Positions 53,701-64,000 of a stretch of DNA of 64,000 bases are shown here, piece by piece. Origin of the DNA: Medicago truncatula (taxonomy: Eukaryota > Streptophyta > Magnoliopsida > Fabales > Fabaceae); contig NC_053046.1 in NCBI RefSeq assembly GCF_003473485.1, forward strand, positions 40,633,832 through 40,697,831, given 5' to 3'. The notes beneath the pieces were generated by a model, which saw nothing but the letters and a program-made list of their open reading frames with translations, was not told where the DNA came from and searched no databases. A program made the translations under genes and the position numbers. Within the stretch, counting starts at the first letter, position 1; each line of letters starts with the position of its first letter.

Positions 53701-54273
53701 ATGGAGAAAGTGAAAGTGGGGGTGATAATAGCAATGAAAGGCCATCCAGGAACTGGAAAAAGCACATTAGCAAAATCAATAGCATCATCTCTCAAAATCC
53801 CTCTAATCGACAAGGACGACATCAAAGACTGTATTACCACCCCCCTTATTCAAACCACACCCCCTTCACTTCTCAACGAACTATCATACTCCGCCATCTT
53901 TCAAATCGCTTCAACTCAACTCCGCGTTGGTCTCAGCCTCATCATCGACTCTCCTCTCTCTCGTAGGTCCCACCTCGACCGTCTTCGAAGCCTCGCCGGT
54001 GAGTATGGCGCAAGGGTTGTGATTATTGAGTGTAGGCCGGGAGATAAGGGTTTGTGGAGGAGGAGGGTGGAGGAAAGAGGTGGTGGAGGGGGACATAAGC
54101 CGGCGACGTGGGAGGAGCTGGAGAAGATTGTGGAAGGGTATGGGGGGTGCGATGAGTATGATGTGGGGGGTGTGCCGAAGTTGGTGATGGATACGACGGA
54201 GGATGTGGATTTGGAGAAGCTGTGTTCTCATGCTTTGGAGTTTATCGAAGATCATGCTGTTAAGTCCTTGTGA
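53701..54273 (+). CDS. P-loop NTPase, kinase-like (AAA_33-type)
   Basis: A 190-residue intact single-exon gene. A Walker A motif lies near the N-terminus (GHPGTGKST, residues 14-22). LIIDSP with Asp83 fits a Walker-B-like strand, and DKDD (37-40) fits the substrate-side acidic loop of small nucleotide-dependent kinases. Arg residues at RRRVEER could form the lid. Arabidopsis and other plants have uncharacterised proteins of this kind annotated only as P-loop hydrolases; the substrate is unknown. There is no targeting signal, so it is probably cytosolic. It is unrelated to the UGTs and GC-richer in its second half (a GGAGG-rich stretch encodes EERGGGGGH). It marks the right edge of the UGT cluster. 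Confidence 0.75.
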   Translation: MEKVKVGVIIAMKGHPGTGKSTLAKSIASSLKIPLIDKDDIKDCITTPLIQTTPPSLLNELSYSAIFQIASTQLRVGLSLIIDSPLSRRSHLDRLRSLAGEYGARVVIIECRPGDKGLWRRRVEERGGGGGHKPATWEELEKIVEGYGGCDEYDVGGVPKLVMDTTEDVDLEKLCSHALEFIEDHAVKSL

Positions 54274-54484
54274 TTTAGCCACGTGTCTTTCGTCGTTGAT
54301 GATAATATTTGTTAGGAATATTGAGTAAGTAGTATTTTTAATACGGCTGAAAAGTTATTATACAAATAAACATGTACTATATTCTTGCCTCAAAAGAAAG
54401 AAGAAGAAAAAAATGTATACTTTGTACCCTTAAAAAAAAGAATGCATATTTTGTAATGTTTGCTTCATTTTCTTGAAAATAATA

Positions 54485-54771
54485 CTCCCTCCATTTCAAA
54501 ATAAATGTCGTTTTAGTTAAAAAAAATTGTTTTAAAATGAATGTCACTTTCAGTTTCCAATGCAATTAATAACTTTTTCTTTTCAATTGTATCCTTTAAT
54601 TAATATTATGTTACACTACTTCCAAAATATTATTTTTTTTCTTTATTGAAAAACAAACTAATAGTTGATTAGAATAATTTGGTAAAATTGTTACGACATT
54701 TTACTACTTTATTTCATTCTTTAATATGTACGTAATTGACTAAAGCGACACTCATTTTAAAACGGATGGAG
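54485..54771. mobile_element. Stowaway MITE, 287 bp
   Basis: The classic Tc1/mariner-type ends CTCCCTCCATTTCAAAATAA and its imperfect complement ending GGATGGAG, with TA target duplications (54483-54484, 54772-54773). No coding capacity. Confidence 0.9.
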
Positions 54772-54994
54772 TATTATTTTTTAAAAGGTGAAAGTGTTAA
54801 CTCATTCAAGATTAGAAGTTCAACTCTTGCTATAATTTTATTTGATTGTAGTTTCTATGTTGGATATAAAAATTATGTAGATAATTTATCCCCTTCAAAA
54901 AAAAAAACAATGCTTATTTTATCCCCTTCAAAAAAAAACAATGCTTAATTTATTAGATTGAGTTTCGTGACCTCGACTCCTTCGTTTATATATA

Positions 54995-55335
54995 CTCCCT
55001 CCGTTCTAAATTATAAAAAAAAAAACAAAAATCACACTTATTAAAAAAATTAAAGTATAAGAATTTGTAGCATAGTTTTTTTGTGTTTTCTTTGGAATAA
55101 GTTTTATGGTAAGATGTAAAAACAATTTTCATTGGCAATTCGTTATGGAAAAATAAAAGAGAGAGAAAATTAAATGTAATTTGCATTTAATTTCATGAGA
55201 ATAAGAAAAAGTTTTTATTGGAAAAGATATTTTTTTTAAAAATAAGATTAAATAAAATAAAAGTTTGTCTTTTTTGCTTATATTTTGGGACAAAGAAAAT
55301 GAATTTTTTTTGCTTATATTTCAAGACGGAGGGAG
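54995..55335. mobile_element. Stowaway MITE, 341 bp
   Basis: Ends CTCCCTCCGTTCTAAATTAT and its partner ...GACGGAGGGAG, with TA duplications at 54993-54994 and 55336-55337. The interior differs from that of the neighbouring copy at 54485, so these are separate insertions. Confidence 0.9.
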
Positions 55336-55626
55336 TAGTTTTCAATAACTGTTATCATTTTATCATTAAAAAAATGCATATTTTACAATGTTTGCTTTGT
55401 TTTCTTGAAAATAATAATTTTGTTTTTGAAAGGTGAAAATAGTAAGCTTTTTCTAATAAAAAAATTAAGTTCGTTCTTTGTATGTAGTAGTATATTGCAA
55501 CCAAAAAAAATAGTAGTGTCTGCGTTAAATATAAGGTAGTTAAGTTTAAATGTTAACCATTTTTTTTATTGTTAAATAGTTTAATGATCAAAATTTCACA
55601 TGAAAAATCTCATATTCAAAATATAG

Positions 55627-56039
<413 letters not shown>

Positions 56040-56043
<4 letters not shown>

Positions 56044-56440
56044 CTTTAAATCTTTGTGTACTGACCCCAAATCGAACTGTTTGGGATTCGGAAGTGAAGG
56101 AAATTATTTTATCTACTAATAGTGGACAAATTGGGGTATTAAAAAATCATGCGCCTATTGCCACAGCTTTAGATATAGGTATTTTGAAAATACGCCTTAA
56201 CAATAACAACCGACAATGGGTAACGATGGCTCTGATGGGCGGTTTTGCTAAAATAGGCAATAATGAGATCACTATTTTAGCAAATGATGCGGAAAAGAGT
56301 ATTGACATTGATCCACAAGAAGCACAACAAACTCTAAAAATAGCATAAGCTAACTTGAATAAGGCTGAAGGGAAAAGACAAAAAATTGAGGCAAATCTAG
56401 CTCTCCGATGAGCTAGGACACGAGTAGAGGCTATCAATAG
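56040..56440 (+). pseudogene. atpE: Plastid atpE (NUPT)
   Basis: ATP synthase epsilon subunit, from [19 protein letters not shown]. The first 102 codons are open, with [19 protein letters not shown] in place of the usual LPNHAP. A stop follows QTLKIA where plastid genes have Glu, and more stops lie in the helical tail (ANLALR, INRIS). Both plastid promoter context and import signals are lacking, so no product is expected. Confidence 0.9.
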
Positions 56441-56585
56441 GATCTCGTAACAAGTTGGTCCAGCAAAATAATTAAAAATTGAAAAAATAGAAAAAGATAG
56501 AAAATTACAATAAAAAAAGAAAGGGTGAGTAGAAAAACTTATTAGATACCAGAATCAATGGTATCTAATAAGTTCTATCTATACC

Positions 56586-56586
<1 letters not shown>

Positions 56587-56616
<30 letters not shown>

Positions 56617-56659
56617 CTGCCGTATGAAAGCAATACTCTAACCACTGAGTTAAGTAGGT
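56587..56659 (-). tRNA. trnM-CAU: trnM-CAU of plastid origin (NUPT copy)
   Basis: A 73-nt elongator methionine tRNA on the minus strand (ACCTACTTAACTCAGTGGTT at the 5' end). The anticodon CAT sits in TTTCATAC, and the T loop reads GGTTCAAATCC. The acceptor stem (ACCTACT with AGTAGGT) is complete, so the structure could still fold. In the nucleus it is probably a silent passenger. Confidence 0.85.
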
Positions 56660-56828
56660 CGTTTATCATCCTAAATAAAAAAAAGTACCCATCTATCAGA
56701 TCAATGGATTATAAATGTTATATTACTTATAAACAATACCAACACACTATCAATCAAAGAGATTCGATCATGTAATATTAATCTTGACAAGAATTTATTT
56801 ATCGAATAAAATATGTATCAAAAGCACA

Positions 56829-57446
56829 AGGGCTATAGCTCAGTTGGTAGAGCACCTCGTTTACACACGCGCCAATGTTTTTTTTTCTTCATAGGAGTCC
56901 ATCATGTAATTAAAAGAGTTGATCTTATTGAGAAATCCATGTCTTACTCCAGGAATATAATAAGAGGACAATAGCCTGAGAAAGGATTTAAACGTAAAAT
57001 AAAATTCATAATGGATTTGAGATATTGATAAGGTGAATACTTAATCTATTCAATGCTAGGCAAATGAGTCTAGGGACCTCAAAAAAATTCTCTTTTCTTC
57101 CTATCTTATGAACTTTAAGGTGTATGAAGTTTCATTTCCTATTTGATATTTTTATTTAAGTGGGTTGATAGAGAGTCCATTTAACTTTAGTTGATCCAGG
57201 CCAAAAGCAGACCTACGTCAGAAAAAAATAAATCAGAGCACAGGGAATCATTTCCTTTTTCTTTGTGTAAAGAAAAAAGATGGTAAACTAATTGATATTT
57301 CTATCGGTTAATGAAAAAGCCCAATGCAAAAAAAAAAAAAAAAAAAAAATGCATGTTGGGTTTTTAAAACAATTCAAATCATTTTGATAATAATAGTTTA
57401 ATCTATTTTACCGAGAAGCTCTACGGTTCGAGTCCGTATAGCCATA
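56829..57446 (+). pseudogene. trnV-UAC: trnV-UAC with group II intron, plastid origin (NUPT copy)
   Basis: The 5' exon AGGGCTATAGCTCAGTTGGT continues to GTTTACAC (56829-56866). The 3' exon, with GGTTCGAGTCC, is at about 57412-57446. The intron between is about 545 bp. Its first bases read ACGCG where plastid introns have GTGCG, which would prevent normal group II splicing. The intron also carries a 24-base A run near 57,326-57,349. One base is missing from the D loop compared with the usual gene. Confidence 0.85.
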
Positions 57447-57862
57447 ATATTGCTACCTATACTATATAATAGTAGATATATTTGATATAGTACTATATAT
57501 TATTTAGTACTATATAATATAATATTAATTATATTAATATTATATGGAATACTAAATACTCCATACTTGTAATATTACTAGTTTAAATACACTATATTTT
57601 TAGTTAATTAGTATTATTAAAAATGAATCAATTTTTATTTGAATAGATTAATATTGGATAGAATAATATTTCTATTAGTATACTCAGATACTAGTACGAA
57701 TTTGATCCGAAATAATGTAAATTTAATAAAATAAAAAGCATTTCTATTTAGTATTTAGATTAGATTAATTTTCATTAATTTAATAATTTGAAAATTTCAA
57801 TTCAAATCGACTAAAAATTAATAAGAATCCGGTATATTTTTCACATTCATAGGAGTACATTT
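57447..57862. other. Plastid trnV-ndhC spacer (NUPT)
   Basis: Very AT-rich spacer of the kind lying between trnV and ndhC in plastid DNA. No gene is present. Confidence 0.6.
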
Positions 57863-58010
57863 ATGTTTTTGCTTTATGAATATGATATTTTTTGGACATT
57901 TCTAATAATATCGATCTTTATTCCTATTTTGGCATTTCTGATTTCTGGAATTTTAGCTCCAATTAGAAAAGGGCCAGAAAAACTTTCTAGTTATGAATCT
58001 GGGATAGAAC
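57863..58010 (+). pseudogene. ndhC: Plastid ndhC 5' fragment (NUPT)
   Basis: The first 49 codons of NADH dehydrogenase-like subunit 3: [19 protein letters not shown] and [13 protein letters not shown], with a hydrophobic first helix. Plastid similarity stops at 58010. The open frame runs a little further into unrelated nuclear sequence. Confidence 0.9.
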
Positions 58011-61000
58011 ACTTCTCAAAAACTCTTTTTCAATTTTTAAAAACTTGAAAATTAAAAACTTTTTTGCTAAACTATTTTTTAAATTACAGTTTTGGAAACT
58101 GTTTTGAATTTTTTAGTTTTGGGGACTAAAACTAAAACATGTAAAAGAATAACTATTGTGAGAAAAAGACTTGTATATTTCAAAAACTGAAAACAAAAAC
58201 TATTTCAAACATGGGAAGGCTTTTGGAAACTAAAACCACTTCCCAATGCACTATTCTCACTTCCCAATGCATAAAAAACGTGAAAAAATAGAAATTCCAA
58301 TTTGAAGCTTTAGCCAAAACGTGGTTTAAGTTTGTTGTACCGCATAAACAAACAGACTATTAGTCTATTATGCTAACACTTCACACACGTAGCATCTCAT
58401 CTTTAACACGACATAGTGACAAAATTGAACCACTAGATTATTGTCTTGTTTTTTCTTACGCGGTTCATCCTATTCTTTGTTTCACCACTTTTTCTGTTAG
58501 AAACCATCTTGCATCATTGACCACATATTCAATAACTTTGTTTGCTTCATCTTTTACGTTTAAATTCCACATTAACGTTGTTAAGTAACTAAAACTAAAT
58601 GAGATTCTTAACTATAAGCAAAAATTAATATATTTGATCTAAATTTTAAACATACATTTTATTAAAGATACATTAACGTTTTGTAATTCATTCTACGTCT
58701 TATTAAAGATGTATTTGAGTTTCTTCATATTATCAATATTTTTTCTTTCAATCTCTCTCTTGATTTACTTTCTCTCTCATGTTAAATATTATTACCTTTC
58801 ATATTCTCTTGAGCCAAAAGACATAGAATCAAAATCTTGTATGGGAAACATTATTTTTTGGCCTAGTTTTTAAGACCATGAGAGGGATGGATTTGGATAT
58901 TCGGTATATGTGTAGCTAAAACTGAAGAAAAAATAATAATGCAAATTATATGAAAAATAAGATATAACATTGTTTGATACAATACAATTACAATGAAAAT
59001 TGTCTTCCATCAATTTGTTGAAAATGAACTGAAATAACAATGTTGCTGATTTTTAAAAGAACATTTAGTAGCTCAAAAAACAAGTTCAACACTTGTAATT
59101 GTTACCCACAAGGGCAAAGCCAACTTCAAAAGTTTATAAATCGTAACAAATATGTTGCACTTATTTATTTCGCGTGAGAGAGAAATATTTTGATATAGTT
59201 GTGTGTTTTATTTTTTAAAAAACTTTGAGGAGTGGATGTATGGCTTTAGCCACACAATGCATCCGCCCCATGAGCTAAATTCATTTAACATGACAGCATA
59301 ACCCTATTGTGTAGGATATGTGAAAAATAGACTCATGTTCACGCTATGTCAATATGTGATAGTAAGTATCAAAGTTGTACTTGACATTCACTCTTGTAAT
59401 ATGTAGGTTGTGCATTGAATATATTTGCTTGGATACCTTCATCATACTAACAATATAATTTGAGTAAAAAAATCTAAAGTTGTTTTAACACGTCTCATGT
59501 TTTGTGCATTCATTTATGGATTTCCTCCTTAGATTAGATGCACTATAGTTCTCATTTCATCCTTTGACATTGGAGATTTAGGATGCACTATAGATATTGG
59601 GTTACATAAAGTCACAATAACTGGTTATAAAGCAACGTGACATCAGCTTGTTAAAAAAAAAAAAACTTGAATTTTTTTATTTTTATACCAAACCCATTTG
59701 ATTAGTCCCGTGGATGGATCATGACATGACATCAGTGACTTTACATTTATATAAAATGTCACATGTGTTATGATTTCCTAGTAATAATTTTCATGTGGAA
59801 CATTATTACTGCACTAACGTTGAAATTGAAAAGCTTTCTGAGAATCAGATGCTGCTAATTGGAAGTAAATCCGAACAATATTAACGGTTCAGAATCAGAC
59901 ATGTTCCTTATTTGTAGAACAAAAATGTCCGCAATATTCAATATTCTTTTTTTCTTTTTGACTCAAACAATATTCAGTATTCCTTTCAAATTTGTTATTT
60001 GCACGTTCATTTTAACTACATTGATGATGCAGAATAGTGTTTTTTTATCCAACTAAAAATAGTAGTGGGTACAAATTTTTGACAAAAGTAGCGCGTACAA
60101 AATTAAAATGATTTCGTTTTGTCCACATATATCTTATAAAAATGATTCATTGCAAACTAATTTTAACCACATAAAACCAAATACATGATAGTATCATAGT
60201 AATAACAAAAAATTTATGCTATCTGACAAAAAAATAAATAACAAATTTATGCTGGCCACATAATCGATTTGCTTTTCGAAAAATACCTCCATAAGATTCA
60301 ATTCTTGTGCCAGTGAAAGCCATCAACATTTTTGAAGAATAATCCAATAAATTTTATTTTTACATCGGAGAATCATCAAACATATTTTTCAAAATAGCAT
60401 CTTAACATAAATAGACGAGCAAACGGAACAATAATGTTCCACTTTAACGTGATAATTCATATATTGATTAATTCTTTCTAAAAAATGATTAATTTCCTTT
60501 TTTACTTTTAAAGATAAATTAAGGTGTTATGGAGATGATATACGATCATCTTTTGTTAAAATAAAAAATGATATATGATCATTTATCATGTCATTCTTTT
60601 AATTTTTTAAAACTTCACATACGCAAATTGTTGTATAGCATGATGAAAATAAAGCACAATTTACTACAAATACACCTGGACAACCGATTTTATATTTTTG
60701 AAATAAACCAGTCAGAAAAAATTTAAACTAAATATTACATTCAAAGATTATTTTCAATTCGTGATTTTTTGTGTGTTAGACCTTTTACAAATAACTTTTC
60801 TTTTTCCCTTAAATATATATATGCTAAAATATATACTTAGCTCTCCAAAATTCTCTTCTCTAAAAATTAAATTTTTTAGATAAGAAAACTCTACGCACAC
60901 ATTTGGAACAAGTAGGTATGAATCCCTCTCAACCCACATGCGTCATAAGCGCGAGCTTACATATGAAACCATGGTGAATCCCTTCGAACATGCAACCATC

Positions 61001-62633
61001 AAAAGCTTGAATTTGTAACTTCAGTATATTTACATTAAAATAGCACCAAGAAGCAAGAGTCCAAAATAGAACGCAAAATTCAAACACAAATTTAATTTGA
61101 AGTTTTAGTCATAAAAAAGCAAGAATTATAACTACAACGCAAATCTAAACACAAATTTGAAATCCCTACTATAAGAAGATCTTGTATTCATGTAGTCGAG
61201 ACATCAATAATCGATTTTAATCAAGAGGCATTTTTAACTATATAGCCGGTCCATCTGAACACAAGTTTTTTTTTTCTTCTCAATATCTAAAAACAAGCTA
61301 ATATATATTTCGATTTTTTTTTTTATTTTTGGAGAGAAAGCTAATATATACCATCAAGCATTTGTGTTTGCATTTTCATACCCATAGAAGACAAACATAG
61401 ACATTGAGAATATTTTTTTTCCAAATATGAAAGGTAAATAAAGGGACATTACATTAAATAACATTTTTCCTCTTTCAAAAAAAAATAATTAAATAACATT
61501 TTTCCGTACACTAATAGATTTAGCTTCTTTATGCTTAGATTCATTCCCCTTTTCCAATCACATATGTGTACGGTCACAACCATATCACTGCATGCATTCA
61601 ATAACATCTGAACCGTTTAATCAATATCTAATCATAAAAAATTTAAATTCAATATTCTTAATTTAAAATAGCCAAAATCTGGACCGTTCAATATCAATGG
61701 AACAACCTAGATATAACTAAGTGCATGCAATCAATCACTATCACTACATACACTCCAAATAAAAACTTATGCTGATAAACATTGACATGGACATAAAAAT
61801 ATTATATGCTTTTTTTTAAACAAAAAAAATAATTATATACTATACTATAAACTTTAATTAAACATACATGAGAAAATTGTGAGAATAATAAATAAAATAA
61901 AACACATATATAGTTCCAAGTTTTCTTTCCCTTTAAAGTAACCCATTAGACTCAGTTACCAACATCATTGGCCAAACAATCTCTCTCATCATTTTGTTGG
62001 GTCAACCTTAGTTCATTGTCTCACTTTCTCTTTCCTTTCTTGGTCATGGCTTCTTTGGTTGAATGGACTTAGAATCCTTTAAACATTCTTGGTGCAAAAC
62101 TATCCATATATTTCTATCTTTGTATAAGTCTTTTATAAGCTTCAGGGTCAACTTGTTACTGTTCCTCAAGATTTGTTTCTCTCACAAGCTTGCTATTTTG
62201 AGTGGTTTCATCTTCAATCTCAAATCAAAGGGTGACCATGTATGTAGTTTTTCTTTTAATCTCTTACCAAGGTCATTAAATTTCATTTAAGTGCTTAAAG
62301 TCTAACCTTTTCATTCTTAATCTTGAATATATTTAATGGGTCATCAAATGGACCAAAATGGTATTAAGTAAATGTTAGTTTTTGTTTCATGGAATGATTG
62401 GAATCTGACTTTTGTTGCTTGAAGTACAAGTGATTGTGGAGAAAGTTCTTTATAAAAAAAGTTTGTTCTTTTGAGTTTTGAGCTTTGTTTAGCTAGAATT
62501 AGAATATGTTGTTATAGCTTTTGCATTGATTTGTTTCCTTAAAGGGGTATGAATCTGATTTCTTTGTTTTTTGGTTCAAGATTAAGTCAACCAATCCATT
62601 GACTCAATTGAAGCCTTTGATTTACTTGAGGTC
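58011..62633. other. AT-rich spacer and 5' region of the NPR-like gene
   Basis: There are 4.6 kb without a supported gene. At 58,015-58,200 AAAACT/AGTTTT-rich arms (TTCAAAAACTGAAAAC and similar) suggest a degraded foldback element, with uncertain ends. 59,000-61,900 is AT-rich and shows nothing I can name. From about 61,950 the sequence turns pyrimidine-rich (TCTCACTTTCTCTTTCC) like a promoter or leader. W-box cores are at 62000-62005, 62146-62151, 62585-62590 and 62599-62604. Confidence 0.45.
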
Positions 62634-64000
62634 ATGGATAATAATTCAAATGAAGCATCATCATCATTGAGTTTTGTATCATCTCAATTATCAAATGCTT
62701 CAAGTAATAATCACAACATAACTTCCTCAACCAACAATGAACATGTGGCAATGGCAAATACTGAAATTGTGAGTTTGAATAAGCTCAGTGGAAGCCTTGA
62801 GAAGTTATTGAGTGATGTTGATTATGATTATTGTGATGCTGAGATTCTTGTTGAAGAAATCCCGGTCGGTATTCATCGATGTATACTGGCTTCACGAAGT
62901 CAATTTTTTCATGAACTTTTTAAGAAAGGAAAAGATGGAGAAGTTAAGGATGGAAAGGGAAAGCCAAGGTATCTCATGAAAGAATTGGTGCCTTATGGTA
63001 GTGTTGGATATGAAGCTTTCATTGTTTTCTTGCATTATTTGTATACTGGAAAGTTAAAGGCTCCACCACCAGAAGTGACAACATGTGTTGATGAAGCGTG
63101 TATTCATGATTCATGTCGTCCTGCTATTAACTTTGCTTTGGAACTTATGTATGCTTCTTCCACTTTTCAGATGAAAGAGCTCGCTTTAGTTTTTCAGGTA
63201 TAAATACTATAATTCCTTAAGCATCATTTTCTTGTACTTTCTCCTTTATTTTTATTGCTCATATTTTGTGTAGAAGAGAGGAAATCTGACAAGTTTAGGA
63301 TCCATCTTGTGAAATGGACCGTAAAATGTAAATCCTAAGCTTGAATAATAGAAAGGTACTGCAGCTGCTCTGTAGTCGGGAGACCTAGGCATTTTGGCTG
63401 AATTCTGTGATCAAATCTTGTTTGTTCTCTGTTTGCGTTTTTCGTATCTGTTTGCTTTTGATCTAGGGTTGTTGCTCTAACAAAAGACCTACAAAACTAC
63501 GTAAAGCATTCACTATTTGAGTAGTTCCAAAGCTTAGCTTAGACTAATAAGCAACAGCAGATTGGCATTTTATTTATACATTTTGAGTAGTTCATCACCT
63601 CATTTTATTTATACATTTTTCAGTCAGCAATTCCCCTCATTCACACAGCTTGACAATCCAAATATGTTTTCCTGTGTTTTGGTGTATCTATCAAGACTTG
63701 ATACTATAATTTTCAAAAGAAATCTCTTTCTTTTCCTTTGTGCTACATGGAATAGGCCAGAAGAAAAAGAAAAACTTGAGTCTTTTTTGAACTAATCTAA
63801 TGTAAATATCTCTTTACTGATGCAGAGGTGTCTCCTAAATTATGTTGACAAGGCTCTTGTAGAAGATGTCATTCCAATTCTAATGGCTGCACATCACTGC
63901 AAACAAGACCAACTTCTCTCTCATTGCATTCAGAGAGTAGCAAGGTCTGACATGGAAATCATATATTTGGAAAGAGAACTTCCTCATGAAGTTGTGACTG
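62634..64000 (+). CDS. NPR3/4-like BTB-ankyrin salicylate receptor, 5' part
   Basis: Exon 1 is 62634-63197 (188 codons), the intron 63198-63825, and exon 2 starts at 63826 and leaves the window. The GT and AG borders and phase 0 fit. The N-terminal Ser/Asn-rich tail (SFVSSQLSNASS) resembles NPR3/NPR4. A BTB/POZ domain spans about residues 60-185, with the C-x4-C-H-x2-C zinc site of NPR proteins (Cys151, Cys156, His158, Cys161). Exon 2 continues with the family's helical part (ALVEDVIPILMAAHHC, CIQRVARSDME). Ankyrin repeats and the C-terminal TGA-binding domain must lie outside. Known NPR3/4 proteins bind salicylic acid and act in the nucleus as Cullin-3 adaptors or TGA co-repressors. NPR1 itself is less similar at the N-terminus. 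Confidence 0.85.
63198..63825 (+). other. First intron of the NPR3/4-like gene
   Basis: 628 bp, GTATAAATAC at the donor and GATGCAG at the acceptor, T-rich. A frame inside it is not a gene. Confidence 0.85.

Noticed and set aside
62063-62290. 75-codon frame before the NPR-like gene
   Set aside because: Hydrophobic, with no family resemblance and no sign of use. It may lie in the leader, but I cannot support a coding upstream frame.

Overview
The window is nuclear DNA of a legume, most like Medicago. The reasons are a UGT71-type glycosyltransferase array related to M. truncatula UGT71G1, AT-rich intergenic DNA full of MITEs, a Sirevirus-type Ty1/copia element, a nuclear insert of plastid DNA, and an intron-bearing NPR3/4-like gene. 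The species call is inference from protein similarity.

Positions 1-37,667 hold a tandem cluster of family-1 UDP-glycosyltransferases. Six genes have open frames: 760-2196 (+), 10010-11449 (+), 13148-14557 (-), 21796-23226 (+), 25266-26708 (+) and 36219-37667 (+). Two are full length with a single one-base frame break: 4399-5830 (+) and 6880-8317 (-). One is a truncated pseudogene (19730-20780, -). One (30133-34467, +) is split by a 2.9-kb Helitron and carries further lesions. A C-terminal UGT relic lies antisense at 2614-2830. Genes at the left are arranged as convergent pairs, and some neighbours (8317/10010 and 20780/21796) are head to head. The 5' and 3' flanks repeat as modules, which shows that the duplicated unit is larger than the coding sequence. 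A unit that has lost its UGT can be recognised at 52,560-53,580.

Small transposons decorate the cluster: a 428-bp Mutator-like MITE, a tRNA-derived SINE with a 14-bp target duplication, an 803-bp Mutator-like element with 9-bp duplications, and a 703-bp hAT-like MITE. A young, nearly whole Sirevirus (minus strand) occupies 40,067-52,526. Its LTRs are almost identical, and 818 bp of its left flank is repeated beside its 5' LTR.

To the right lie a small single-exon P-loop kinase-like gene (53701-54273), two Stowaway MITEs, about 2.35 kb of plastid DNA (atpB end, atpE, trnM, trnV, ndhC start, in plastid order), 4.6 kb of AT-rich spacer, and the first two exons of an NPR3/4-like salicylate-receptor gene that runs off the window.

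The UGTs should be cytosolic enzymes that move glucose from UDP-glucose to small lipophilic acceptors. The acceptors cannot be read from sequence. The most notable content is the way the cluster grew and decayed: convergent duplications, repeated flank modules, a precise Helitron insertion in a gene, and a gene-less unit. I did not find a clearly new biochemical system.
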